From RGIG995 sp045635765 (GTDB lineage: Bacteria > Bacillota > Clostridia > Oscillospirales > UBA644), in contig JAZTWH010000077.1 in the NCBI GenBank assembly GCA_045635765.1, positions 21,493 to 85,492 on the forward strand: DNA of 64,000 nucleotides, written 5' to 3'. The notes below the pieces were generated by a model that did not search any database, was not told the origin of the DNA, and saw only the letters and a program-made list of their open reading frames with translations. Shown one piece after another: positions 41,801-52,234 of the stretch (the first letter of the stretch is position 1; the number at the start of each line of letters is the position of its first letter). Position numbers and translations under genes: made by a program.

Positions 41801-43741
41801 GTGGCAAAGTTAGCTCATCCCATCAGTGCAAAGAAACGAAGCATTCTTTTAATCTTGATTGACACGATGTTTTGTCTGATCGTGAACAGCGTATATTTTC
41901 TCCTCTCCGTATTTGCTCCCAGCGTTCCTTTGGAGGGGAACCTTTTTATGCTTGCATTCAATACCGCATTGACGGCATTCTTCATCGTGGTCTTTCGAAT
42001 CTTTTTCGGAAACTACTCCAACATTTGGAGATTCACGAACACCCGGGCCTACCTGTCCATGATCATCTCCGACTGCTTGAGTTGTATTGCTTCCTGGATT
42101 GTTTCCCGGTGCTTTTCCCAATCCATCGGTGTCCCCTATTTCATTACGGTAACGGCCCTGACCAGTCTTCTTTCCCTGGCCTCCCGCTTCAGCTACCGGC
42201 TGCTTTACAAGCACAAGCGGAACAAACGCAATGAGGGAATCATGAAAAAAGTGCGGGTTGCAATTATCGGCGCCGGACAGTTGGGGGCCTTTTTGGTCAA
42301 CGAACTGCAAGGGAATCAAAATTCCGTCTATCAGCCCATGTGCTTTATTGACGTGGACAAATCAAAGATCGGGAGCAACCTCTGCGGTCTGCCCGTAATC
42401 GGGGAAAAAAACGTACAAAACGCCATTGACGAATATGAAGTGCAGGAAGTCATCATTGCAATCGCAAGCAATGACGAGATCGTGAACCAAGTTTATCAAC
42501 GCTACGTCCAATTCGGACAGAGAGTCAAGATTTACGACCTTCCCGTCTCGGAAAAGACCCACGGAGAACGGATCGGCAACCGCATCATCCGGGACTTCTC
42601 CATTGAAGACCTTCTGTTCCGCAAGCCCCTTCAATTGGAAAACGCCTCGGCCTCCATTTACGCAGAAGCCACGGTCCTTGTCACGGGAGGAGGCGGATCC
42701 ATCGGCAGTGAACTGTGCCGTCAGATTGCCGAATGTAAACCAAAGCAGTTGATCATTTTCGACATTTATGAGAACATCGCCTACGACATTCAGCAGGAAT
42801 TGATCTGCAAATACGGGGACAGCCTCAACCTTGCCGTGGAGATCGGCTCGGTACGGGATCGGGACCGGCTGGAATGTATTTTCAAAAATTACCGTCCCGA
42901 TATCGTATTCCATGCCGCGGCACATAAGCACGTTCCCTTAATGGAGCATAGCGGCGGAGAAGCCATAAAGAACAACGTCCTGGGAACCTACAACACCGCA
43001 GATATGGCGGAAAAGTACGGAGCACGCCGCTTTGTCCTGATCTCGACGGACAAGGCCGTAAATCCCACGAATATTATGGGTGCGTCCAAACGCCTGTGCG
43101 AAATGGTGGTACAAAGCCGCATTGACAGTGACACCTGCTTTACGGCGGTCCGCTTCGGAAACGTTCTCGGATCCAACGGGTCGGTCATTCCCCTGTTCCG
43201 CCGTCAGATCGAAACCGGGGGACCCATTACCATTACGGACAAAAGAATCATCCGTTATTTTATGACGATTCCGGAGGCCAGTCAGCTGGACATGAGCGCA
43301 GGCTCCTTTGCAAAGCGGGGAGAACTTTTTGTTTTGAATATGGGCAAGCCCGTAAAAATCTACGATCTTGCCGTCAACATGATCCGAATGATGGGCCTGG
43401 AGCCGGATAAGGACATCGAAATCCAAGAGATCGGACTCCGTCCCGGCGAAAAACTGTTTGAAGAACTGCTGATGAAGAATGAAAATCAGATCCAAACGGA
43501 AAACAGCATGATCTTCATCGAACAAGACAAGCCCTTTTCCCGACAGGAAGTGGATGAAAAGATCCGGATTCTTCTTGATGCGGTGGAAAAATCCAAGGAG
43601 GATTTGAACTCGGACAAGGTCCGGGAGGCCGTTAAGCAAACGGTTCCTACCTACATCGATCCCTTGGAGGCCAACAAAAACGCAGCACAGTCGGACGAAA
43701 TGAAAGCCGCTGACGACAACCGACAGGACGAAGAAAACTGA
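41801..43741 (+). CDS. Membrane nucleotide-sugar 4,6-dehydratase (PglF/CapD/WbpM type)
   Basis: 646 residues. Four membrane helices (about 13-125), a CoA-binding-like Rossmann domain (KVRVAIIGAGQLGAFLVNEL), then the dehydratase: VTGGGGSIGSELCRQIAECK, VFHAAAHKHVPLME, STDKAVNPTNIMGASKR and VRFGNVLGSNGSVIPLFRRQ. It makes UDP-4-keto-6-deoxy-HexNAc from UDP-GlcNAc. In the catalytic loop the Tyr of short-chain enzymes is Met, as usual in this group. The GTG at 41801 with GAAAGG is chosen over an earlier in-frame start that would add non-homologous residues. First gene of the locus. Confidence 0.9.
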   Translation: MAKLAHPISAKKRSILLILIDTMFCLIVNSVYFLLSVFAPSVPLEGNLFMLAFNTALTAFFIVVFRIFFGNYSNIWRFTNTRAYLSMIISDCLSCIASWIVSRCFSQSIGVPYFITVTALTSLLSLASRFSYRLLYKHKRNKRNEGIMKKVRVAIIGAGQLGAFLVNELQGNQNSVYQPMCFIDVDKSKIGSNLCGLPVIGEKNVQNAIDEYEVQEVIIAIASNDEIVNQVYQRYVQFGQRVKIYDLPVSEKTHGERIGNRIIRDFSIEDLLFRKPLQLENASASIYAEATVLVTGGGGSIGSELCRQIAECKPKQLIIFDIYENIAYDIQQELICKYGDSLNLAVEIGSVRDRDRLECIFKNYRPDIVFHAAAHKHVPLMEHSGGEAIKNNVLGTYNTADMAEKYGARRFVLISTDKAVNPTNIMGASKRLCEMVVQSRIDSDTCFTAVRFGNVLGSNGSVIPLFRRQIETGGPITITDKRIIRYFMTIPEASQLDMSAGSFAKRGELFVLNMGKPVKIYDLAVNMIRMMGLEPDKDIEIQEIGLRPGEKLFEELLMKNENQIQTENSMIFIEQDKPFSRQEVDEKIRILLDAVEKSKEDLNSDKVREAVKQTVPTYIDPLEANKNAAQSDEMKAADDNRQDEEN

Positions 43742-43782
43742 TTTTCCCGAAAAATAAAAACAGAACTGCAACGAGGTCGTTT

Positions 43783-44988
<1,206 letters not shown>

Positions 44989-44998
44989 GGAGGCTCCA

Positions 44999-45634
44999 AT
45001 GTACAAAGGTTTCTTTAAAAGACTGCTCGATATTGTTTTTGCATTGTTGGCGATGCCCTTTGTGTTGCTGGCCATCGTAATCTTTGCCCCGATTATTTAT
45101 TTCACCGACAAAGGACCTGTTTTTTACAACGCCGAACGGGTGGGGAAAGACGGAAAGCCCTTCAAGATGTACAAACTAAGAAGCATGCTCGTCAACGCCC
45201 CGGACATCCGCTTATCCGACGGATCCACGTACAACGGGGAGGACGATCCCAGGGTGACTCCCGTCGGCCGGTTTATTCGCAAAACCAGCATTGACGAGCT
45301 TCCTCAAATCATAAACGTTCTCCAGGGACGCATGAGCTGGATCGGACCTCGTCCCGACCCCCTTGACTGGCTGAAACGGTATCCGGAAGACATTAAGGTA
45401 TTCTTAACGGTCAGACCGGGAATTACGGGATACAGCCAAGCCTATTACCGAAACAGTGCCGACGGCATTGAGAAAATGAACCACGACGCATATTACGCCA
45501 AAAACTGCTCCTTCGCCCTGGACCTGAAGATTCTGTTCAGAACCGTTTTGGTGGTATTAAAGGGAGAAAATACGTATAAGGACACGACCCGCGAAAACGA
45601 TGCCGAAAAAGAGGCCATGGACTTAAGAAAGTAA
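44999..45634 (+). CDS. Phosphoglycosyl transferase, PglC type
   Basis: 211 residues, monotopic. One hydrophobic re-entrant helix (about 8-34), basic PVFYNAERVGKDGKPFKMYK, the catalytic Asp-Glu in TSIDELPQIINVLQGRMSWI, then GPRPDPLDWLKRYPE and RPGITGYSQ. It transfers the first sugar phosphate onto undecaprenyl phosphate and so starts the repeat unit. With the 4-keto/amino genes beside it the first sugar could be a 4-amino-6-deoxy-HexNAc derivative, as in PglC systems. ATG 44999 follows GAGGAGG. Confidence 0.92.
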   Translation: MYKGFFKRLLDIVFALLAMPFVLLAIVIFAPIIYFTDKGPVFYNAERVGKDGKPFKMYKLRSMLVNAPDIRLSDGSTYNGEDDPRVTPVGRFIRKTSIDELPQIINVLQGRMSWIGPRPDPLDWLKRYPEDIKVFLTVRPGITGYSQAYYRNSADGIEKMNHDAYYAKNCSFALDLKILFRTVLVVLKGENTYKDTTRENDAEKEAMDLRK

Positions 45635-45653
45635 AATCGGAGTCTGGAATAGT

Positions 45654-46724
45654 ATGGTGAAAGAATACGGATACGAGTATAACGCATTGACCGATGAGCA
45701 GTTGCTGTCTCGCACCGGATGGTCCGGAACCGACGAAACCCTCTGGGGTGCCCACTGCCTGCGAAGCGGAAGAGATGCCCTGAAGGTAGTTGCAAGGGAA
45801 CATCCGAACACTACGGTATTTTTGCCGTCATTATGTTGCGACTCGATGATAACCCCCTTTGAGGCGTATGGCTGCGACGTTGTTTTTTACCCGTTGACAA
45901 GGGATATTACGGTGGATTTCTCTGCCTTGACGGAGGAACTCCAACGGTGCAACGGGCAAGGACTTCTCCTGTTTTACGATTATTTTGGGATCCCAATGTT
46001 TTCGCCGAATCAGTTCGCTCTTTTGAAGAAGCGGTTCGGGGATTTGATTTTGGTAAAAGATATCACCCACACCCTGTTGAGGGAAAAAGATTCGGAACCC
46101 TCTGTGGACTACACCATCGCCAGCCTTCGCAAATGGACCAACATTCCCGATGGGGGATTACTTTGGACAAACCGAAAATTAAATCCCCTGCTTTTATCCG
46201 AGGACCATACCTTTGCCGAACAGAGATTATGTGCCCAATGCTTGAGAACAGCATATTTTGAAACCGGTGACGAAACCGTGAAAACCCGATACAGAAAACT
46301 GTTTTCCCACGTATCGTCTCTACTGGATGAAGACCCGTCACCCATCAAAATGACAGAATATTCTTATCAATCGGCCATCCGTACGGATTGGTCCGAAATC
46401 AGAAGCAAACGCAGAGAAAACGCAGAGGTCTTAACCGAATTTTTTTCCGGCAACGAAAATCTTCAGATATTAAACGCCGGCATAATGGCGAGCGATTTAT
46501 ATCTTCCCATCACCGTCAAGAACCAAGACACGGTGCAGAAAATCTTATCCTCAAAGGGAATTTTCAACACGGTCATTTGGCCTTTAAGGGAAACGCAAAC
46601 CGCAGCATGCCCCACGGCAAAATACATTACCGAACACATGCTGGCAGTACCGTGCGACCAAAGATACACAAAGGACGATATGTCATATATCGGGACAGAA
46701 ATAGCGAGGATTGTCAATGAATAA
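45654..46724 (+). CDS. Divergent aminotransferase-like PLP protein
   Basis: 356 residues; a remote member of the DegT/fold-type I group. The entry loop reads WGAHCLRSGRDALKVVARE, the cofactor Asp may be in LILVKDITHTLL, and YTIASLRKWTNIPDGGLLW has a Lys-Trp placed like the PLP lysine of its family. No other typical motif is conserved. It overlaps the ATP-grasp gene by eight bases, so the two probably work together; the substrate may be a sugar, an amino acid or a nucleotide-linked intermediate. Function unassigned. Confidence 0.6.
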   Translation: MVKEYGYEYNALTDEQLLSRTGWSGTDETLWGAHCLRSGRDALKVVAREHPNTTVFLPSLCCDSMITPFEAYGCDVVFYPLTRDITVDFSALTEELQRCNGQGLLLFYDYFGIPMFSPNQFALLKKRFGDLILVKDITHTLLREKDSEPSVDYTIASLRKWTNIPDGGLLWTNRKLNPLLLSEDHTFAEQRLCAQCLRTAYFETGDETVKTRYRKLFSHVSSLLDEDPSPIKMTEYSYQSAIRTDWSEIRSKRRENAEVLTEFFSGNENLQILNAGIMASDLYLPITVKNQDTVQKILSSKGIFNTVIWPLRETQTAACPTAKYITEHMLAVPCDQRYTKDDMSYIGTEIARIVNE

Positions 46725-47913
46725 GAAGATCATGATCCTGGGAGCAAGCATCCTGCAGCTTCCCGCCATTCAGCAAGCCAAGAGCATGGGATGCCGGGTT
46801 GTGGCCGTGGATATGGATCCCAACGCAATCGGATTTCGGGAAGAGGGCATCGAAAAGGAAGTCATCAGTACCATTGACATTCCCGCCGTGCTGGAAGCGG
46901 CGAAGCGACACCGCATTGACGGGATCATGACCTTAGCAAGCGACATGCCCATGCGTACGGTTGCCTGTATCGGAAAAGAACTGGGACTTCCGGCCATCAG
47001 CGAAGAAGCCGCCTTTCGGGCAACGGACAAGTACGCCATGCGAAAAGCACTGAAACAAAATAACGTTCCGGTCCCGGATTTTTTCGGAGTACAAACCGTT
47101 GATGAATTAAGGGCCGCCGTATCAAAGCTCCCCGGGGAACAATATATCATGAAGCCTGCGGACAGCTCCGGGAGCAGAGGCGTGCATTTGCTCTGCCGAA
47201 CGGAAGACCCGGTAGGGGAATTCCGCGAGACCCTTCGCTTTTCCCGAAGCAATACCGTGGTGGTTGAAGAATTTATGATGGGTCCCGAAGTCAGCGTCGA
47301 ATCCATTACCGCAAAAGGAAAGACCGACATCATCGCAATCACCGATAAAATCATTGTCGGTGACGGAAATTTTACGGAAATCGGGCACACCCAGCCTTCC
47401 ATGCTGGGATGGGAGATCCAAGAAGAGATCAAGAGAGTTGTCCGGCAAACCATCACCGCAATCGGCATCGACCACTCTCCCAGCCATACGGAACTGAAGG
47501 TAACTCCCTCTGGCGTCAAGGTCGTAGAGATCGGAGCCAGATTGGGCGGAGATAACATAACGACCCACCTGGTTCCCCTGTCGACGGGGGTAAACATGGT
47601 AGAGGCCTGCATTCTCCTCGCCCTAGGGGAGCCGTTACCCCAATACGAGAAGCAGTCCCGCAGTGCGGCAATTCGGTATCTCAACCCCACGCCCGGCATC
47701 ATAACGGCCATCGAAGGAGTAGAAAACGCCTCGGAAATTCCCGGAGTAAAAAGCGTTCGGTTATTGCGTGAAATCGGAGATCCGATCACACCCATTACCT
47801 GCAGCTCCGATCGGATTGGCTTTGTTATTGCCCAAGGATCCCCCGACCGGTCTGCCGCAGAAATATGTGAACAAGCCATAAAAGAGATTAAGATAGAGGT
47901 GAATTCCCAATAG
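46717..47913 (+). CDS. ATP-grasp ligase
   Basis: 398 residues of the ATP-grasp fold like PurK, LysX and carbamoyl-phosphate synthase lobes. N-terminal Rossmann-like domain IMILGASILQLPAIQQAKSM and VVAVDMDPNAIGF; then YIMKPADSSGSRGVHLL (ATP-clamp Lys and Gly loop), VVVEEFMMGPEVSVESIT, and metal-binding KVVEIGARLGGDNITTHLVP. They join a carboxylate to an amine with ATP. In a sugar locus this points to adding an amino acid to an amino sugar or building a small acyl group. ATG 46717, not TTG 46711, is the likely start. Confidence 0.85.
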   Translation: MNKKIMILGASILQLPAIQQAKSMGCRVVAVDMDPNAIGFREEGIEKEVISTIDIPAVLEAAKRHRIDGIMTLASDMPMRTVACIGKELGLPAISEEAAFRATDKYAMRKALKQNNVPVPDFFGVQTVDELRAAVSKLPGEQYIMKPADSSGSRGVHLLCRTEDPVGEFRETLRFSRSNTVVVEEFMMGPEVSVESITAKGKTDIIAITDKIIVGDGNFTEIGHTQPSMLGWEIQEEIKRVVRQTITAIGIDHSPSHTELKVTPSGVKVVEIGARLGGDNITTHLVPLSTGVNMVEACILLALGEPLPQYEKQSRSAAIRYLNPTPGIITAIEGVENASEIPGVKSVRLLREIGDPITPITCSSDRIGFVIAQGSPDRSAAEICEQAIKEIKIEVNSQ

Positions 47914-47914
47914 T

Positions 47915-49141
47915 ATGAGAACAAACGTATGGATTTTTAACCACTATGCCGCCCCACCCCACTTGGAAACCCGGGTAAGAAACAACGCCATGGCAAAGTA
48001 TTTGATGCAAGCGGGCTATAACGTCACGATCTTTTCGGCATCCACCGTTCACAACACCGACATCAATCTCATTACAGACGGATCTCCTTTCCTTGAAAAG
48101 GAGTACGACGGTCTGAAATTTGTCCATATTAACGTTCCGAAATATTCGGGGAACGGTATTTCCAGAAAGCTGAATTTATTGTCCTTTCCCTACCGTTTAT
48201 GGAAATACACGAAAAAACTCAAGAGTAAGCCCGACGTCATTGTCAACGACCTTGACGTCATGGCCTTTGATTTCCCCTTCATGATCGCAAACCGCTACCG
48301 CTGTCCCATCATAACGGAGGTTCGTGACCTTTGGCCGGAAAGCATCATTGAGTACGGGATGATGAAGCGGAACAGTCTTTTGGCCAGATTCTTGTATGCA
48401 GTAGAACGCAGAATGTATATAAAGTCCGACCACGTTGTGTTTTCCATGGAAGGCGGATACGACTACATTCTTGAAAAAGGATGGGGCAAGGTCATTCCCC
48501 AAGAAAAGGTCCACTACGTGAATAACGGTGTAGATCTTTCGTTGTTTCAAAGCAACAAAGAGCATTATCCGGTGGTGGATTCGGATCTGAGCAACCCGGA
48601 AGCCTTTAACGTTGTCTACACCGGATCCATCCGCACGGTAAACAATTTGGGGCTCTTGCTGGATGCGGCAAAAAATATTAAAAACTCTAAAATCAAATTC
48701 CTCATTTGGGGAGACGGAGACGAGCTGGAGAACTTGAAGCAACGGGCAAAGGACGAAGCCATTGGCAACGTTATTTTCAAAGGTACCGTTGAAAAGCAAT
48801 ACATTCCTTCCATAGTCAGCCAAGCCGACCTTAACATTGCCCACAATACTCCTTCTCCTCTGTTTCGCTTTGGGATCAGTTTCAACAAGCTGTTTGACTA
48901 TCTCGCGGCAGAACGGCCTATCTTATCGGACTTTCCCTGTAAATACAACCCCGCGGTGCAATGGGGTGCCGGAACGGAGGTTTCGGATCCTTCTGCAGAG
49001 AACATCGCAAAGGCCATTGAATCCTATCCCACTCTGACCCGGGATGAGATTGAGAAATTCCAAAGAAACGCAAGGGAAGCCTCGAAGGAATTTGACTTTG
49101 CAAATCTTACGGAAAAATTAATTGACATTATTGAAAAATAA
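47915..49141 (+). CDS. Glycosyltransferase family 4, WbuB-like
   Basis: 408 residues, GT-B fold. VWIFNHYAAPPHLETRVRNN is the start of WbuB/WbnE-type GT4 enzymes. The sugar-nucleotide half has VVYTGSIRTVNNLGLLLDAA, IWGDGDELENLKQRAKDE and FRFGISFNKLFDYLAAERPI. It adds one sugar (commonly an N-acetyl-fucosamine or -hexosamine type) to the lipid-linked unit on the inner face of the membrane. The stop of the ATP-grasp gene lies one base before it. Confidence 0.88.
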   Translation: MRTNVWIFNHYAAPPHLETRVRNNAMAKYLMQAGYNVTIFSASTVHNTDINLITDGSPFLEKEYDGLKFVHINVPKYSGNGISRKLNLLSFPYRLWKYTKKLKSKPDVIVNDLDVMAFDFPFMIANRYRCPIITEVRDLWPESIIEYGMMKRNSLLARFLYAVERRMYIKSDHVVFSMEGGYDYILEKGWGKVIPQEKVHYVNNGVDLSLFQSNKEHYPVVDSDLSNPEAFNVVYTGSIRTVNNLGLLLDAAKNIKNSKIKFLIWGDGDELENLKQRAKDEAIGNVIFKGTVEKQYIPSIVSQADLNIAHNTPSPLFRFGISFNKLFDYLAAERPILSDFPCKYNPAVQWGAGTEVSDPSAENIAKAIESYPTLTRDEIEKFQRNAREASKEFDFANLTEKLIDIIEK

Positions 49142-49159
49142 GAAGCAAGGGGACATATC

Positions 49160-50287
49160 ATGCAATTCATTGACTTGAAAGCCCAATACAATGCACTGAA
49201 AGATCAAATTGATGCCAAGATACATGAGGTATTGGACGCCGGACAGTATATCGGTGGCACTCCCGTGAAAGAATTGGAAGAGGCCTTGGCCTCTTACGTG
49301 GGACGCAAGCATTGCATTTCCTGTGCAAACGGCACAGACGCCCTGCAGATTGCGTACATGGTTTACGGCGTCGGAGAGGGAGATGCGGTCTTTTGCCCCG
49401 ACATCACCTTTATTTCCTCCACCGAACCTTCCAAGATGCTGGGGGCGACCTCCGTCTTCTGCGACATTCAGCCGGACACCTACAATTTGTGCCCCAAAAG
49501 CCTGGAAAAACAAATTCAAGGAGTTCTTGCGGAGGGAAAACTGACTCCCAAGGCTGTCGTTGCCGTAGACATTTTGGGCAATCCCTGTGACTACGATGCC
49601 ATTCTTCCCATTTGTGAAAAATACGGGCTCATCTTAATCGAAGACGCCGCCCAAAGCTTCGGCGCTTCCTACAAGGGCAAGAAGTGCTGTGCCTTTGGCC
49701 ACATCGCAACCACCTCCTTCTTCCCTGCCAAGCCTTTGGGATGCTACGGAGACGGCGGTGCCATCTTTGTAGACGACGATGAGATTGCGGCAATCATCCG
49801 CTCTGTCTGCGTTCACGGGAAAGGCCCCAAGGGAAAATACGACAACGTCCGAGTGGGGATGAATTCCCGTCTCGACACCCTTCAGGCCGCCATTCTGATG
49901 CCTAAATTTGAAGCTCTGCGGGACTACGAGGTCTCCCGGCGTCAGCAGGTGGCAGAGCGTTACAACAACGCCTTTGCCGGAGCCTTCACCACGCCCTTCG
50001 TGCAAAAAGACTGCGTCTCGGTCTATGCTCAATATGCCATTCTTGCAAAGGACACCGAAACCCGGGACCGGGTCGTTTCCCATTTGAAGGAAAAGAACAT
50101 TCCCAACATGATTTATTACCCCACCCCTCAGCACGCATTGCCCGTCTTCCGCGAAGAGCCTCATTACGGAGAAACCTTTGTCAATGCGGATGATTACTGT
50201 GCAAGGACCCTATCTCTTCCCATGCATCCTTACCTGGAGGAAGAAGAACAGCAGATTATCATCAATGCAGTATTGGAGGCCTTATAA
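49160..50287 (+). CDS. wbpE: UDP-2-acetamido-3-oxo-glucuronate aminotransferase (WbpE/WlbC type)
   Basis: 375 residues. The start QFIDLKAQYNALKDQIDAKI is characteristic of the WbpE/WlbC group. EDAAQSFGASYKGKKC carries the cofactor Asp and ATTSFFPAKPLGCYGDGGAI the PLP lysine. It converts the 3-keto group of UDP-2-acetamido-3-keto-glucuronate to a 3-amine. The other three enzymes of that route (WbpD, WbpA, WbpB types) follow directly, which fixes the assignment. Confidence 0.9.
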   Translation: MQFIDLKAQYNALKDQIDAKIHEVLDAGQYIGGTPVKELEEALASYVGRKHCISCANGTDALQIAYMVYGVGEGDAVFCPDITFISSTEPSKMLGATSVFCDIQPDTYNLCPKSLEKQIQGVLAEGKLTPKAVVAVDILGNPCDYDAILPICEKYGLILIEDAAQSFGASYKGKKCCAFGHIATTSFFPAKPLGCYGDGGAIFVDDDEIAAIIRSVCVHGKGPKGKYDNVRVGMNSRLDTLQAAILMPKFEALRDYEVSRRQQVAERYNNAFAGAFTTPFVQKDCVSVYAQYAILAKDTETRDRVVSHLKEKNIPNMIYYPTPQHALPVFREEPHYGETFVNADDYCARTLSLPMHPYLEEEEQQIIINAVLEAL

Positions 50288-50865
50288 TGGAAAAAAACTA
50301 TTTCGTCCACGAATCCAGTTACGTGGATGATGGTTGCAGCATTGGAGAGGGAACCAAAATTTGGCACTTTTCCCACATTATGAAGGACTGTACCGTCGGA
50401 AAAAAATGCAACATCGGACAGAACGTGGTCATCTCCCCCGGAGTAATTCTCGGTAACGGAGTCAAGATTCAAAATAACGTTTCCGTTTATACCGGTGTGG
50501 TTTGCGAAGACGGTGTTTTTCTCGGTCCGTCCTGCGTGTTTACCAACGTCATCAATCCAAGAGCCTTCATTGAACGAAAAGACGAATACCGCAAAACCGT
50601 CATAAAAAAAGGTGCCAGCATTGGAGCAAACGCCACTATCGTTTGCGGCCACGACATTGGGAAATACGCCTTCGTGGGTGCCGGTGCGGTCGTCACAAAA
50701 GACGTTCCCGATTACGCTATGGTTTACGGAACTCCGGCCCGAGTCCGGGGGTACGTATGCCAATGCGGTGCGAAATTGCATTTTTCAGACGGGAAGGCAA
50801 CTTGCCCCGCCTGTGAAAAAAAGTATATTATCACAAATCAAAACACTGTAGAGGAGAATGATTAA
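50287..50865 (+). CDS. wbpD: UDP-2-acetamido-3-amino-glucuronate N-acetyltransferase (WbpD type) with zinc ribbon
   Basis: 192 residues. Residues 1 to about 150 are a left-handed beta helix of hexapeptide repeats (SSYVDDGCSIGEGTKIWHFS, GQNVVISPGVILGNGVKIQN, AFVGAGAVVTKDV). The C-terminal 40 residues add two Cys pairs, VCQCGAKLHF and CPACEKKYII, a small zinc ribbon not needed for acetylation but found in some relatives. It should put the acetyl group on the 3-amine made by the previous gene. It starts inside the TAATG at the wbpE stop. Confidence 0.88.
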   Translation: MEKNYFVHESSYVDDGCSIGEGTKIWHFSHIMKDCTVGKKCNIGQNVVISPGVILGNGVKIQNNVSVYTGVVCEDGVFLGPSCVFTNVINPRAFIERKDEYRKTVIKKGASIGANATIVCGHDIGKYAFVGAGAVVTKDVPDYAMVYGTPARVRGYVCQCGAKLHFSDGKATCPACEKKYIITNQNTVEEND

Positions 50866-50866
50866 G

Positions 50867-52186
50867 ATGTCTATCAAGCAAGAACTCATTCAGAAAATTG
50901 AGAACAAAACCCTCACCATGGGTGTTTGCGGTCTGGGTTACGTAGGACTCCCCTTGGCCGTGGACAAGGCCAAGCACGGATTCAAGACTCTGGGCTTTGA
51001 CGTGCAGCAGGCAAAGGTAGATCTTGTGAACGCCGGAAAGAACTATATCGGAGACGTTGTAGACTCTGATCTGGAGGAACTGGTTGCCTCCGGCATGCTG
51101 AAGGCAACCACGGATTTTTCCAAGATCTGTGATATGGACTTTATTGCCATCTGTGTTCCCACTCCCCTGGATGCACATCAGCAACCCGACATCAGTTACG
51201 TCCGTTCTTCGGCTGAAGCCATCGCAAAGCATCTGAAGCGGGGCAGCATGGTCGTTTTGGAATCCACCACGTATCCCGGGACCACCGAAGAATTGCTTAA
51301 GCCCATTCTGGAAAACGGAAGCGGCCTGAAATGCGGCGAAGACTTCTATCTTGGATTCTCCCCCGAACGGGTCGATCCCGGCAACCTGATCTACAAAACC
51401 AGCAATACCCCCAAGGTCGTCGGTGCCATCGGTGATGATGCGGTGGAAGTGATCGCTATGGTCTACCGTTCCATTTTGGACAGCGATATTCATACCGTCT
51501 CCTCTCCCGCCGTTGCAGAAATGGAAAAAATTCTTGAAAACACCTACCGCAACATCAACATCGGTCTGGTGAACGAGTTGGCAATCCTCTGCAACAAAAT
51601 GGGCATTAACATTTGGCAAGTTATTGACGCTGCAAAGACCAAGCCCTACGGCTTCCAGGCCTTCTATCCCGGCCCCGGCCTGGGTGGTCACTGCATCCCC
51701 CTCGATCCCTACTATTTGAGCTGGAAAGCCCGGGAATACGGCTTCCACACCTCTATGATCGAATCCTCTATGATGGTCAACGACCGGATGCCCGAATACA
51801 CCGTTGAACGGGCCGGAAAGATCCTGAACCGTCATAAAAAAGCCCTCAACGGGTCCAAGGTTTTGGTTCTCGGCGTTGCTTACAAGCAGGACATTGACGA
51901 CTATCGGGAAAGCCCTGCCATCCGCGTTATCGAAGAATTCCACAAGACCGGTGCGAACGTCGATTTCTACGATCCCTTCGTCTCCAAATACCGGGAAAAG
52001 GGCCAGTGGTACGAAGGAATCGCCGGCATTGACACCGACGTTCTGAACAGCTACGACCTGGTCTGCATCACCACCGCCCACTCCAACGTGGACTACGAAA
52101 TGGTCTGCAACGCAGGCGTCCCCGTATTCGACTGCAAGAACGTCACCAAGAACGTAGCCAACAGAACGAATATCGAAGTTCTCTGA
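50867..52186 (+). CDS. wbpA: UDP-N-acetyl-glucosamine 6-dehydrogenase (WbpA type)
   Basis: 439 residues. NAD site VCGLGYVGLPLAVDKAKHGF, FIAICVPTPLDAHQQPD, ESTTYPGTTEELLKPILE, catalytic Cys in GPGLGGHCIPLDPYYLSWK, and C-terminal VLVLGVAYKQDIDDYRESPA. It oxidises the C6 alcohol of UDP-GlcNAc (or UDP-ManNAc) to the uronate in two steps. With wbpB/D/E around it the GlcNAc form is more likely. The ATG at 50867 is taken because GAGGAG is too close to the ATG at 50858. Confidence 0.92.
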   Translation: MSIKQELIQKIENKTLTMGVCGLGYVGLPLAVDKAKHGFKTLGFDVQQAKVDLVNAGKNYIGDVVDSDLEELVASGMLKATTDFSKICDMDFIAICVPTPLDAHQQPDISYVRSSAEAIAKHLKRGSMVVLESTTYPGTTEELLKPILENGSGLKCGEDFYLGFSPERVDPGNLIYKTSNTPKVVGAIGDDAVEVIAMVYRSILDSDIHTVSSPAVAEMEKILENTYRNINIGLVNELAILCNKMGINIWQVIDAAKTKPYGFQAFYPGPGLGGHCIPLDPYYLSWKAREYGFHTSMIESSMMVNDRMPEYTVERAGKILNRHKKALNGSKVLVLGVAYKQDIDDYRESPAIRVIEEFHKTGANVDFYDPFVSKYREKGQWYEGIAGIDTDVLNSYDLVCITTAHSNVDYEMVCNAGVPVFDCKNVTKNVANRTNIEVL

Positions 52187-52234
52187 TTCCGCAATACTCC
52201 CTCAATCTATCATCATTCATACGGAGATAAAACA

